Below, one piece after another: positions 1-8,820 of a stretch of 45,406 bases of DNA; positions within the stretch are counted from its first letter, which is position 1, and each line of letters begins with the position of its first letter. Where the stretch lies: assembly GCA_030539295.1 (NCBI GenBank), contig JAUNSJ010000030.1, positions 1 through 45,406 of the forward strand. The letters run 5' to 3'. The notes under the pieces are model-generated. The model had not been told where the DNA came from and did not search any database. It was given only the letters and a program-made list of their open reading frames with translations. This stretch comes from Planctomycetia bacterium (GTDB lineage Bacteria; Planctomycetota; Planctomycetia; Pirellulales; Thermoguttaceae). The position numbers were made by a program, and so were the translations under genes.

Positions 1-3000
1 GAATCCTCATAATCAGAATCGTCCAAGTCGGAATCTTCATCTCCCTCCTCTTCCGTCTCCTTGTCGATGGAAAATTCTTCCATTTCTTCGCGTTCGTCGC
101 GATCTGGTTCCGGCGAGGAGAAAACTTCCGACCAGCTACTGACCGGGGTAAGGCTCCCGGCAGCCAAGTCCTCTTCCTTCAGATCGTCGTTGTCCGGATT
201 CTCTTCGTTATCCGTGTCGCTCTCGTCGGTGTCACTGTCGTCGGTGTCGGCCGGGGTATCGAATTCTTCAGATTCCGGTTCATTGGGCGACAGCGGCACT
301 GGCGGTGCCGTGATGAGTTCCCCGGACAGTTCCACCTTGATCACCGGGTCCGGAGGCCCGACTTTTGAGGCGATACTAATGGGCGGGTCCGTCGTTAGCT
401 TGGCAGCGTCCGCGTCCAATTGGACTTCCGGGACAAAGACGGCGTCCGTTCCGAGTTCCGACTTATCGCTGACCGGTATAGGAATGACTTCCGACTGATT
501 TCCGTCCGACGCATCCGCAACCACGGTCACGCCCGGGGCCGAGAGGACGTCATTTTCACCTACCGTAAAGAGCGTTTTCGTCCGCACAACCGGAGGCAGG
601 AAGACCGGCTCACCCTGCTCCGATTCCGTAAACAAGTCGTTTACCGTTACGGACTCCGCACTGATTCGCTCAAGAACTTTCTCCTCACTGGGGGTCGGCG
701 GCGCTGCCTGTTGCGCGAGTAATTCCTCCCGGGCCGCTTTCTTAACCGCAGGGGGCAGAATCACTTTAAACTGTTTCTTCTTGTCTTTTTTACCGGGCAG
801 TACGTAGACCGGAGTGTCCAGATTCAAAAAGATTTTGCATATATGCTCATGGCAGGTAAACAGAAAGATCTGCCGCCCTGCCTTGGCGAACCGATGGAGC
901 AGTTTGGCCGCGGCCAAAGCACGTCGGTTATCAAAATTAACGAGGACATCGTCCAGAATAAGCGGTAGGGAGATCCCGTGTTTTTCGAACGTGGTCGTCA
1001 GGGCAAGCCGTATGGCAATGAACAACTGCTCCCGGGTCCCACGGGAAAGGTCAGCCACGTCCATCGTTGTTCCGTCTGCGGCGTCGACGTAGAGAGTATC
1101 CTCGCCCAGCGGGGTCCAGATTTTCACATACTGCCGGTCAGTAAGAATGCGGAGGAAATCAGACGCTTCCCGCAACGTCTCCGGCTGCCGTTCTTTTTCA
1201 TACGCTTTCCGAATCTCCTCCATGACAAGAGAAGCCACAGCCCGCGACTGCCACAGTTTCGTTACATTCGCAATGCGCTGGTCCACAGACGCCCGTTCAA
1301 ATTGAATTCGAAGTGATTGCTTCTTACTACCGAGTACCTTCATCTGCTCGTCGAGGCGTCCGGAATATTCCAGTTTGTCACGCAGGTCCGAATTAAGAGC
1401 CTCCAGTCGCTCCGCCAGATTCGTCTGCAATTCGGCAAGAGCACTTCGCGTCTCCGGCTCGTCCAGAATTTTTCCAATGACCGACTCTTCGCAAAAGCCG
1501 CCAATTCCGGTCGCAATTCGTTCCGTAAGTCCTGACAACTGCTGCTTTTTATTCGTAAAAAGTTCGTATCGCGCCGCAAGGTCAATAAGTTCCTGCTCAC
1601 TCTTGGCACCATAAGTAGCGAGGAATTCGGACCATTCCTGACGTTCCTTACGCTCCTGGAATCGCAGTTTCTTACGCTGTCGAAAAACATTTTCGATCTG
1701 GTTCTCGTAGTCCTTGTACTGCTTCTCACGCTCGCGAAGGGCCGTGAGCGATTCGCCCAGCAGTTCAATAACGCGTTCCGGCGATTTATAATGGATCAGG
1801 GACGACTTCCCGGCGACGGAATACTGCCACCCCTCGGTGACCTCGACCATACCCCGCTTGATTTCCGGATGTTGAAAATCGGCATCGACCAGAACACGGT
1901 CGAGATGGTCCAGTATGCTTCTCTTCTCACGACGGCACAGTTCCAGCTGCGCCCGCATTGTGGCCACCTGCTGCCGAAGATTCTCGGCAATATCAACGCG
2001 TTCAAAAAGGCCATGCACCTGCGAGGGACGCACATTCTTCGGAAGCCCTGCATGTCGCAGCCAGCGGTTCCATTCTTGACGCGCCTTCCGATAGCCGTCC
2101 AGACTCTTCTCCGAACGCTTTTGTAAAAGCTGGACATGATGATTTGTCTCTTTCCACTGCGAGTCCAGCGGCAAAAGCTTTTCGAACCAGACCAGGTCCG
2201 CTTGCGCCTTCTGCAGACGAATATCGATCGCCTGACCCGGCGCGGGAAAGCGCGCGTCAATCGTCTGCGCTTCCTGCTTCGCCTGTTCCAGCTGCTTAAG
2301 CAGAACCCCCAACTGACGCTGATTCTCTTCCAGAAGACCGTAGTTCTTCTTCTCAACGGTGGCTTTGTAGACGCCACTGGCAATGGCCAAAAGCAGACCG
2401 AGGATCCCTATACTGATATCGGCGGTCTTCCCGAAAAGCGTAAAGGCAAACAGGAGAGAACCGACCAGGACGCCGGCACCAACGGCCAATAGCGGCAAAC
2501 CGGACAGGGAAAGCCCCGCTTTGAGTTCTGCATTTTTGAATTCCAGCTCTTTACGAATCTGGCCCAGTTCACCCAGTCGTCGCGCCAGGTCGAAACGTCT
2601 CCTCAACGCCGTAACCAGTTCGCCTGTCTTCTCAAGAGCTTCCGTAAGATTACGTTGCCCTCGTGAGGTCAGGCCGTTCTCCAACTTCTCCGAGATAATG
2701 CGCAAGCGTTCGTTCGCCTGGTCCAACTGCTCACCAATGCGGTTCTTTTGCTTGCGGCTTCTGGCTATAGCCCGGGCCGGTACGCGGTAGTCCTCGACTT
2801 CCCGCAAAACGTCCTGCACTGCCAGAACCGTCTCTTGCTCACCCGACTTCTCGCCCTCCGACCGTTCTTCCGGAACGCCGGATAAGAAGGCATCAATGGC
2901 CTTTTGTGTCAGGAAAAGCTTGCCATTCTTGGCGCCTTTGAGCCGAAGTTCCTCGCCCGAAAGTTCTTCTTCCAGCGCATTGAGCCGCGTAACCAGAGCA

Positions 3001-4211
3001 CTCTCTTCCTCCGAGAGTGTGTCCAGCTTCGGTCGTTCTTCCAGAAGAAGCTCAATTCGGGGCGCCGCCTGACGCAGAGCCGGGTCGATCGCCAATTGCT
3101 CCTGCTTGCGACGAAGGTCCAAATATTGGTTCTTCAAGGACTCCAGCGTGGTCCGCGTCCCCTTAATATCGGCTTGATACATATCCGAATGGGTCAAAGC
3201 CTCTGGCAAAACTTCGGTGACCTGACCCATGGCGACGATTTCATGGTGAAGTTCATGCCGCTGGTCCCAGAGATTGCCCAGAGCGGATGAAATTTCATAG
3301 ACCCGCTTCTGCCACAGGCTCCGCTCAATCTTGTCGCGTATCTGGCGCAGACTCTCTTGCGTCGTTCGCTGTTCGCCGAGCAAGCGTCCGTATTCCCGAA
3401 GATTACTTCCCGCTTCCAGCGAGCGTTGTGCCAGAGCGTCACGCCGGGCAAGCAGAGAGTCCAAAATGGCCGGCGTGCCCTTGGCGTCAAAGATTTCGTT
3501 CCGTTCGTCCACAATCTGGCGTAAAATGGCAACCAGAGAAACGCGGTCAACACCAACGCTCAACCGATAAAGCATTTGCGCCGCGTCCGTCTCGTCAAGA
3601 GAACTTAAACGCTGAAGTTCATCCAGGCCAATTGCGAAGACATTATTAAAGGTAGCCTCGTCCACGTTGGCGACAAGAGTCTTAACAAAATAATCGCTCA
3701 AGCGGGCCCCGTCGGGACCGGTAACAATAAGCGATTCGGCAATTCCTTTGCCCGGAATGGGATAGAAGCGACCACTCCAACTGGCCAGGCCGCCGGTAGC
3801 AATAAATCCGGATTTTGCCTCAAGAGCGGTCTGCTGGTCGTAGAGCGATGTATGCCGCTCAATATACCGTCGGGCAAGACGATGCCGACCTACTTCCGAA
3901 TCGACGCCAAGAGCGCCGCCCACCCAGTTATTCTGCCCTGACGCGCCCGCAACCGGAGCCGGCACAATACTCTTGGCCTTTTGAGCCGCTTCTGACCGCT
4001 CTTCCGGCGTACCCGTCTGCAAAACCATTTGTATATAACGGATTCGCTCGTCGCTGGCGCAGCCGTACAAGCTGCTCCTTATAAATTGCATGAGAGTCGT
4101 CTTGCCCGCTTCGTTCGGCCCGTAAAAAACATTCAGTCCCTTACTGACACGCGGCAAACGAAGATGGTCCCAAATTCCAAATCGTTCGATTTCCAAAGAC
4201 GTAATTTTCAC
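1..4211 (-). CDS. YhaN/SbcC-like AAA ATPase, 3'-truncated by window edge
   Basis: Large ABC/SMC-type ATPase resembling YhaN and SbcC, probably acting with the nuclease-like protein encoded just upstream in DNA-end processing or repair. The frame is open from a GTG at 4211 to the window edge, at least 1403 codons. Walker A (GPNEAGKT) is at residues 31-38. The ABC signature (LSRGTREQ) is near residue 1055, Walker B (LILDDVLVNFD) near 1083 and an H-loop (FTCHEH) near 1118. Long helical, probably coiled-coil arms lie between, broken around residues 565-620 by two hydrophobic segments that may be membrane-inserted. After the second ATPase half comes a low-complexity tail of about 250 residues, rich in Pro/Ser, that becomes almost purely Asp/Glu. 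The GTG overlaps the stop codon of the upstream gene as GTGA, implying translational coupling. The true C-terminus is outside the window. Family assignment is confident; the biological role is inferred. Confidence 0.9.
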   Translation of the reverse strand, partial: MKITSLEIERFGIWDHLRLPRVSKGLNVFYGPNEAGKTTLMQFIRSSLYGCASDERIRYIQMVLQTGTPEERSEAAQKAKSIVPAPVAGASGQNNWVGGALGVDSEVGRHRLARRYIERHTSLYDQQTALEAKSGFIATGGLASWSGRFYPIPGKGIAESLIVTGPDGARLSDYFVKTLVANVDEATFNNVFAIGLDELQRLSSLDETDAAQMLYRLSVGVDRVSLVAILRQIVDERNEIFDAKGTPAILDSLLARRDALAQRSLEAGSNLREYGRLLGEQRTTQESLRQIRDKIERSLWQKRVYEISSALGNLWDQRHELHHEIVAMGQVTEVLPEALTHSDMYQADIKGTRTTLESLKNQYLDLRRKQEQLAIDPALRQAAPRIELLLEERPKLDTLSEEESALVTRLNALEEELSGEELRLKGAKNGKLFLTQKAIDAFLSGVPEERSEGEKSGEQETVLAVQDVLREVEDYRVPARAIARSRKQKNRIGEQLDQANERLRIISEKLENGLTSRGQRNLTEALEKTGELVTALRRRFDLARRLGELGQIRKELEFKNAELKAGLSLSGLPLLAVGAGVLVGSLLFAFTLFGKTADISIGILGLLLAIASGVYKATVEKKNYGLLEENQRQLGVLLKQLEQAKQEAQTIDARFPAPGQAIDIRLQKAQADLVWFEKLLPLDSQWKETNHHVQLLQKRSEKSLDGYRKARQEWNRWLRHAGLPKNVRPSQVHGLFERVDIAENLRQQVATMRAQLELCRREKRSILDHLDRVLVDADFQHPEIKRGMVEVTEGWQYSVAGKSSLIHYKSPERVIELLGESLTALREREKQYKDYENQIENVFRQRKKLRFQERKERQEWSEFLATYGAKSEQELIDLAARYELFTNKKQQLSGLTERIATGIGGFCEESVIGKILDEPETRSALAELQTNLAERLEALNSDLRDKLEYSGRLDEQMKVLGSKKQSLRIQFERASVDQRIANVTKLWQSRAVASLVMEEIRKAYEKERQPETLREASDFLRILTDRQYVKIWTPLGEDTLYVDAADGTTMDVADLSRGTREQLFIAIRLALTTTFEKHGISLPLILDDVLVNFDNRRALAAAKLLHRFAKAGRQIFLFTCHEHICKIFLNLDTPVYVLPGKKDKKKQFKVILPPAVKKAAREELLAQQAAPPTPSEEKVLERISAESVTVNDLFTESEQGEPVFLPPVVRTKTLFTVGENDVLSAPGVTVVADASDGNQSEVIPIPVSDKSELGTDAVFVPEVQLDADAAKLTTDPPISIASKVGPPDPVIKVELSGELITAPPVPLSPNEPESEEFDTPADTDDSDTDESDTDNEENPDNDDLKEEDLAAGSLTPVSSWSEVFSSPEPDRDEREEMEEFSIDKETEEEGDEDSDLDDSDYED

Positions 4212-5740
4212 GAGAGACTCTCCTTTCCCTCTTTTGAGAGCAGAAAACTGCGACGCTCCTGTATGAGTGCCATATTGACCCGAGCGGGGTGCGACTTCTG
4301 ACTGCTGACCGGAGTTGACTCGTCGCCTGACAGGAGTTCCATGCCGAGCATGGCCGCCTCTTGAAGAGCCTCGGTCCGCAGTTCATTGAGCCGGCGGCGA
4401 CGCTGCTCCACAAGAACCTTGTCCGCTTGCCCGGAACGCGTGTACTCCAAGATCTCCTGACTCAATGATAAGTACGAAATGATCGAAGGAACCTCTGGCC
4501 GAAACGTACGTATCTGCTCACCCGAGAGGAGCGCGGCGTTATCGGAATCAACCTCACTGGCACTTCGACGCACCTGGTCCGCCTTGAGCTCTTCCAGCTT
4601 CCGCCGTCGGTAGATGTACTCCAGGAGTTCTTCCGGAAAGAAGTTCTCAACTTTCAAAGGCTCATCCGGATTCTCCTGATAATAATGGAGCATACGCAGA
4701 TAGTCACCAAGAATCGTCTCCTGGTCATAATAATCGCTTGACAGCGAGTCGGGCAGACAGGGCCGGATATCAACCGAATAGACCACAGGTTCCGATTTGG
4801 CGAAGTCACTCCGCAGGTCACGCAGCAGGGACGAGGCCAAATTCTCGTAGCGTAACTCCTCGGTCGTTCGGGCAACGGCGTCGAACTGCCAGGAGACAAA
4901 GGTCAGGAGGTCAGAACCGGTGTCTCGAAGGGCTTTGCAACGTGCCTGCATTTCCGTAAGCATTTCTTCTTCCGCGAGAAGCTCACGCATGACTACACGT
5001 TCATTGACCCAGCGGACAGGCGAAATCTTGAGCAGGTCGACCTTCGCCTGGCCGTATTCGTTCACTTCGACCAGCGAGGCACCATAATCACCCAAGTCGC
5101 GCGGCGACCGCGGCATCGTCGCGCCTGGATAATGGATGGTAATCGGCCCACGCGAGAGAAACTCCCGCTTATGTTCGCCCCCCAAGGCCCAATACGCGAT
5201 TCCATCGTTCCGCACATTCTCCAGCATAACGCGACCGTAAAGCACGCCGATGGAATACAAGCCGTCGGGGTCCCGCAGAAATTCGCCCGGACGAACACCC
5301 GACCCCTGCTTGCCCAAACTCGTACCCAGAATGCGTGCCGTGGGTATCCCGTCCCGCTCGTAGATAATCTCCTCAAGCTTGCCAACCGGGAAGCGGTGCA
5401 CATTCTCCGGAAACTGGAACGTTGCCGGAATCTCGTCTGGACGATCGGCCTTGCCACCGGCCCAATAGACGGTTATCCCTTCTTTTCGCAGTTTCTCAAA
5501 CTCATCAATGAGAAAGAGAAGACCATACGGACCGGTCAATGTTGCGTCAAGGACGTCGCCAGCCAGGATAATAAAGTCGACTTTCTCCACAGATGCCTGC
5601 TGAAAGAGCCGCCGGGCCGCCGCAAAGGGTGCCTCGAGAATCTTTTCCTCAAGATAATCCGGATAATCAGTCAAGCCAGCCGGCGGCAGTTCCAGGTGCA
5701 GGTCTGCCGCATGGATAAATCGAAACGGTTGTGTCGTCAT
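4208..5740 (-). CDS. YhaO/SbcD-like metallophosphoesterase with degenerate active site
   Basis: Calcineurin-fold protein of the Mre11/SbcD/YhaO type, 510 aa from the ATG at 5740. The open frame continues upstream to 5878, but the MTTQPFRFIHAADLHL start places motif I as usual near the N-terminus. Motif I (D13-x-H15) and motif II (GDVLD, D62) are intact. Motif III, normally GN-H-D/E, reads GGKAD at residues 95-99. The motif IV region reads GVLYG, where family members have a histidine before the glycine. The motif V GHxH region reads GGEH near residue 188. Several metal-ligand positions are therefore lost, so nuclease activity is doubtful, although the fold and the following IHYPGA segment remain recognisable. 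The stop overlaps the GTG of the YhaN-like gene, so the two form an operon and probably a complex. No strong Shine-Dalgarno is seen. Confidence 0.88.
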   Translation of the reverse strand: MTTQPFRFIHAADLHLELPPAGLTDYPDYLEEKILEAPFAAARRLFQQASVEKVDFIILAGDVLDATLTGPYGLLFLIDEFEKLRKEGITVYWAGGKADRPDEIPATFQFPENVHRFPVGKLEEIIYERDGIPTARILGTSLGKQGSGVRPGEFLRDPDGLYSIGVLYGRVMLENVRNDGIAYWALGGEHKREFLSRGPITIHYPGATMPRSPRDLGDYGASLVEVNEYGQAKVDLLKISPVRWVNERVVMRELLAEEEMLTEMQARCKALRDTGSDLLTFVSWQFDAVARTTEELRYENLASSLLRDLRSDFAKSEPVVYSVDIRPCLPDSLSSDYYDQETILGDYLRMLHYYQENPDEPLKVENFFPEELLEYIYRRRKLEELKADQVRRSASEVDSDNAALLSGEQIRTFRPEVPSIISYLSLSQEILEYTRSGQADKVLVEQRRRRLNELRTEALQEAAMLGMELLSGDESTPVSSQKSHPARVNMALIQERRSFLLSKEGKESLS

Positions 5741-6939
5741 AATATAAACCAATAAAACAAAGGTGTCCGTTATACCGAAATCCGCTCGCCCCTCTGCCGT
5801 TTCCAGCCACCTTTGATGAATAGCCGAAACAGGAGAGCAAGAAACAACGAGCCTGTAGTATAAAACACTAAAAATCAAATAGCCGGGGCGTTTTTGACTT
5901 CTGTTACCAGAACGCGCATCCTACCCCGACTCCTTGACTCTATACAGGATTCCCTAGATAAAATCTTAAAAGATAAAAGGAGAATAGTCAAGATACATTG
6001 ATTGTAATAATTGTATAATTTTAGAAGTTACGCAAAATTTTAGGAAAAAACAGCAAAAGTTGACCTGCCGCACCAGGGTCAATCAGCCCCCAGTCCGGTT
6101 GATTCCGCTCAAACCGGCACAAAGGCAGGCACAATAATAAATCCTAAATGCAATAAGCGTAACTATTATAATATTACTTTACAACAAACAAAAGGCTCAC
6201 TCTTCTCACGTCATTCTATTCAGGCGAACCCTCTGGCGGCTTCGGTGGAAACAACCAGCTTCAGTGGAAACAACATAGTCGGGTCCGTCAACACGCGGTA
6301 GTGCCGACCACTCTCTACTATATATAATGTATAAAAGGACACGACTCCGGCATCACAGGCATGCCCATCCCCATTCCTGACCCACCGCGGACGGTTCGTC
6401 AGGAGCGACAAACAGGCAGAACATGGGGCCAAACCGTCGCACGCTCATGCATCAGCATTCTACGGTTCCCGAAATAAACCGTACAACCTCTACAAACTGT
6501 ATTAAAATAGCAAAACAGAGTAGAATATTCAAGGAAAATTCGGTGGAAGTGGTTGCAAAATCCTGAAATGTCGGTTAATATAGGTACTTGTGATAAATAA
6601 AGTACTCCAGGCATAAAAAGCGGGTAATATAAATTAAACGTACCCGCTAGAATAAGAAAAAACAGAGTACAATATAGATTACAAAACATTGAGCGGTTAT
6701 ACGAACAAAAAAAGATAAGTAGTCTGCCCAATGATTTTTTCCGGGTACTCCCTTGTATAAACGAATATATGGGTATACAATATAGAGAGTAACGTTTATC
6801 GAATATCGATAAAACAGAAAAAATAAGAAAGATAGTTAAGATATTGGCGATAAAAAGCCGATAATGAACTATAGAACTGGAAGTTGGCTAAAAAGCCTAA
6901 AAACATTTAAGTACACCGATTTTTGAAGGAGATTCACAA
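5741..6939. other. AT-rich intergenic region without a convincing gene
   Basis: About 1.2 kb between the YhaO-like gene and the Cys-rich secreted protein. It is much richer in A/T than its surroundings and holds only short unconvincing reading frames. A 19-bp tandem duplication (GCTTC[G/A]GTGGAAACAAC followed by CA or AT) lies at 6239-6276. The region must contain the promoters of both flanking divergent genes, but I could not single out a strong -35/-10 pair. Confidence 0.5.
6239..6276 (+). repeat. 19-bp tandem duplication
   Basis: Two adjacent 19-nt units (6239-6257 and 6258-6276) that differ at two positions, with core GTGGAAACAAC. They sit in AT-rich non-coding DNA. Function unknown; could be a protein-binding site or simple slippage. 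Confidence 0.5.
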
Positions 6940-7374
6940 ATGAAGCTTCGTATTTTGGTTTCCGTGGTTGCCGCCCTCGCGTTGGCTGCCACCAGTAGTG
7001 TCTACGCTCAGTGCGCCCCTTGTGCTCCCGCTTGTGAAGCGGTTGCTCCCGCTTGCGAACCGGCTGCTGTTGCTGCTTGCGAACCGGCTGCCCCGGCTTG
7101 CGAACCGGCCTGTGCACCCAAGTGCTGCAAGGTCAAAAAGTGCAATTTCAAGAAGCTCTTCGCCAAGAAGTGCTGTGCTCCCGCTTGTGCCCCCGCTTGC
7201 GAGCCGGTTTGTGAAGCCGCTCCCGCTTGCGAACCCGTCTGCGAAGCCGCTCCGGCTTGCGAACCGGTTTGTGCACCCAAGTGCTGCAAAGTGAAAAAAT
7301 GCAATTTCAAGAAGTTCTTCGCCAAGAAGTGCTGTGCCCCCGCTTGTGCTCCCGCTTGCGAACCGGCCTGCTAA
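6940..7374 (+). CDS. Secreted cysteine-rich repeat protein
   Basis: A 144-aa protein with a clear Sec signal peptide (basic MKLR, hydrophobic core, cleavage predicted after VYA near residue 23). The mature part of about 121 residues contains 27 cysteines. It has two copies of a module CAPKCC-KVKKCNFKK-[LF]FAKKCCAPAC separated by Ala/Pro/Glu repeats of the type PACEP. Basic KVKKCNFKK blocks alternate with acidic-Pro blocks. No known fold is recognised. By composition it could be a disulfide-crosslinked cell-surface or wall component, or a metal-binding protein. A strong Shine-Dalgarno (AAGGAGATT) lies about 7 nt upstream of the ATG, similar to that of the lipoprotein at 28440, suggesting high expression. 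A rho-independent terminator follows at 7485. The gene looks monocistronic. Confidence 0.85.
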   Translation: MKLRILVSVVAALALAATSSVYAQCAPCAPACEAVAPACEPAAVAACEPAAPACEPACAPKCCKVKKCNFKKLFAKKCCAPACAPACEPVCEAAPACEPVCEAAPACEPVCAPKCCKVKKCNFKKFFAKKCCAPACAPACEPAC

Positions 7375-7484
7375 GTTTTGTATACTTTTGACCTTCGATT
7401 CCCACTTCCCTGTCGTTTATCCTGAGGATCGATTTTCCCGATAGAACAGGGAGCGCGGAACTTCGACTTGGTCAAGAATTCACT

Positions 7485-7524
7485 AAAAAGACCAATTACG
7501 CCTTGGCGCTGTTGGTCTTTTTTC
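7485..7524 (+). terminator. Rho-independent terminator
   Basis: Inverted repeat AAAAAGACCAA (7485-7495) and TTGGTCTTTTT (7512-7522), with a 16-nt loop and a T run. It separates the Cys-rich gene from the tRNA that follows. Confidence 0.8.
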
Positions 7525-7533
7525 CTTCCGCAA

Positions 7534-7608
7534 GGGCAGTTAGCTCAGTTTGGTTAGAGCGTCTGGTTTACACCCAGAAGGTCACAGGTCCGAATCCTGT
7601 ACTGCCCA
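7534..7608 (+). tRNA. tRNA-Val (anticodon UAC)
   Basis: A full cloverleaf can be drawn. The acceptor stem pairs GGGCAGT with ACTGCCC, followed by discriminator A at 7608. The D arm is GCTC...GAGC. The anticodon stem pairs TCTGG with CCAGA around the loop TTTACAC, giving anticodon TAC. The T arm pairs ACAGG with CCTGT around the loop TCCGAAT. The 3' CCA is not encoded. It lies 69 bp upstream of ispE. Confidence 0.93.
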
Positions 7609-7677
7609 CTGTTATCCGATACGCGTTATTATCCTGCACCGCCCCGGGCTGTTTTTACACTTCGTGAGGCCGCTCTT

Positions 7678-8652
7678 ATGTCCTCCCTGACTCTTCCGGC
7701 ACCTGCCAAGATAAACCTCTTTTTCGAAGTTTTGCGACGTCGGTCGGATGGTTTTCACGACGTGGTATCCATAACTGTCTTGCTTGACCTGTCCGATACA
7801 CTCACGCTTGAAAGTGGCGCGCGGCCTGAGTCCCTGCTAACCCAACGAGTTGAAGGGGGCTTGTCGTCTGAATCTCTTCCGCCGTCCGAGGGGCACAACT
7901 TGGTCGTTAAGGCCTATAACCGATTTTGCCAAGCTCTGGGTTCACCGACAGGCGGGCCGGCGTTCGCCTGTCGGAACGTTTTGCCCGAGATACAAATGAC
8001 GCTCGTCAAGAGAATTCCCATGGAAGCCGGTTTGGGTGGGGGCAGTTCCGATGCGGCGACCGCTCTCCTCCTGTTAAACCGGTTCTGCGGATATCCGTTT
8101 ACATTAAATGAACTTACTGCGATAGCAAGCGGCCTGGGCAGTGACGTTCCCCTGTTCCTTGCCACGCACGGGGCCACCTTGGGAACCGGTCGCGGCGAGC
8201 TTCTTCACCCGTTGCCCGAATGGCAGGGACCGCAGCTGACCTTTATTCTACTCAAACCGCCCTTTGGTCTGGCCACTCCAGCCGTGTACCGCGGCTGGGA
8301 CGCCCATGCCCGCCAGGACCCGCGAACGGCAGATACCTTTCTGGCCGCCTGGCGCAGTTGCGACCTAACGTCTTTGGCCAACTCTTGTTACAACGGTCTG
8401 GAACCCATTGCGGACCAAATTCGACCCGACTTGGTCAAATACAAAAACTATCTCCGGGGCCAAGGCATGCTTTGCGTGCGCATGACCGGTTCGGGAACAT
8501 GCCTTTACGCTCTGTGCGAGAGTCGGCAGAGCGCACTGGCGCAAGTGGCACGTCTTCGGGCGGCATTCCCGGAGGCCTACGTTCAGGCAGCAAGCATGTG
8601 CTCCGGAATCCCTCTCTGGTACAAGGGATACGAAGAAAAGGGGCTCTTTTAA
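7678..8652 (+). CDS. ispE: 4-diphosphocytidyl-2-C-methyl-D-erythritol kinase
   Basis: GHMP-family kinase of the non-mevalonate (MEP) isoprenoid pathway; it phosphorylates CDP-ME at the 2-hydroxyl using ATP. Length is 324 aa, slightly longer than the usual 280-300. Diagnostic segments: N-terminal PAPAKINLFFEV with RRSDGFHD, the ATP-binding loop GLGGGSSDAA near residue 117, GSDVPLF, and the C-terminal MTGSGTCLYAL glycine-rich motif. The start gives the expected position of the PAKINL motif close to the N-terminus. It follows tRNA-Val on the same strand and precedes the fliF-like gene by 168 bp with a separate promoter, so it is probably not part of that operon. Confidence 0.95.
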   Translation: MSSLTLPAPAKINLFFEVLRRRSDGFHDVVSITVLLDLSDTLTLESGARPESLLTQRVEGGLSSESLPPSEGHNLVVKAYNRFCQALGSPTGGPAFACRNVLPEIQMTLVKRIPMEAGLGGGSSDAATALLLLNRFCGYPFTLNELTAIASGLGSDVPLFLATHGATLGTGRGELLHPLPEWQGPQLTFILLKPPFGLATPAVYRGWDAHARQDPRTADTFLAAWRSCDLTSLANSCYNGLEPIADQIRPDLVKYKNYLRGQGMLCVRMTGSGTCLYALCESRQSALAQVARLRAAFPEAYVQAASMCSGIPLWYKGYEEKGLF

Positions 8653-8780
8653 GATTTCTCTCTTGCGTTATTGACAAAAAAACGTTACACTTCGGGCTGT
8701 ACGAGTATCGGGAAAGGGGATTTTCTGCTCGCCACGCTTGGTACGGGCACAAGGTCATCGTGTACTGATAATCGTAAGTG

Positions 8781-8786
8781 TATAAT
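8781..8786 (+). promoter_or_regulatory. Putative -10 box for the fliF-like operon
   Basis: A perfect TATAAT, 34 bp upstream of the ATG at 8821. No good -35 hexamer is visible at 16-18 bp, so the promoter may be activator-dependent or spurious. Confidence 0.4.
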
Positions 8787-8820
8787 AGATAAGAGAATAG
8801 CGAAGAAATAGAGAAGACCC

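Noticed and set aside
6220..6432. 70-aa minus-strand frame
   Set aside because: No ribosome site and it overlaps the 19-bp tandem duplication; no recognised domain.
6399..6731. 110-aa minus-strand frame in the AT-rich region
   Set aside because: Phe/Tyr/Leu-rich composition expected from AT-rich DNA, no ribosome site and no family resemblance.
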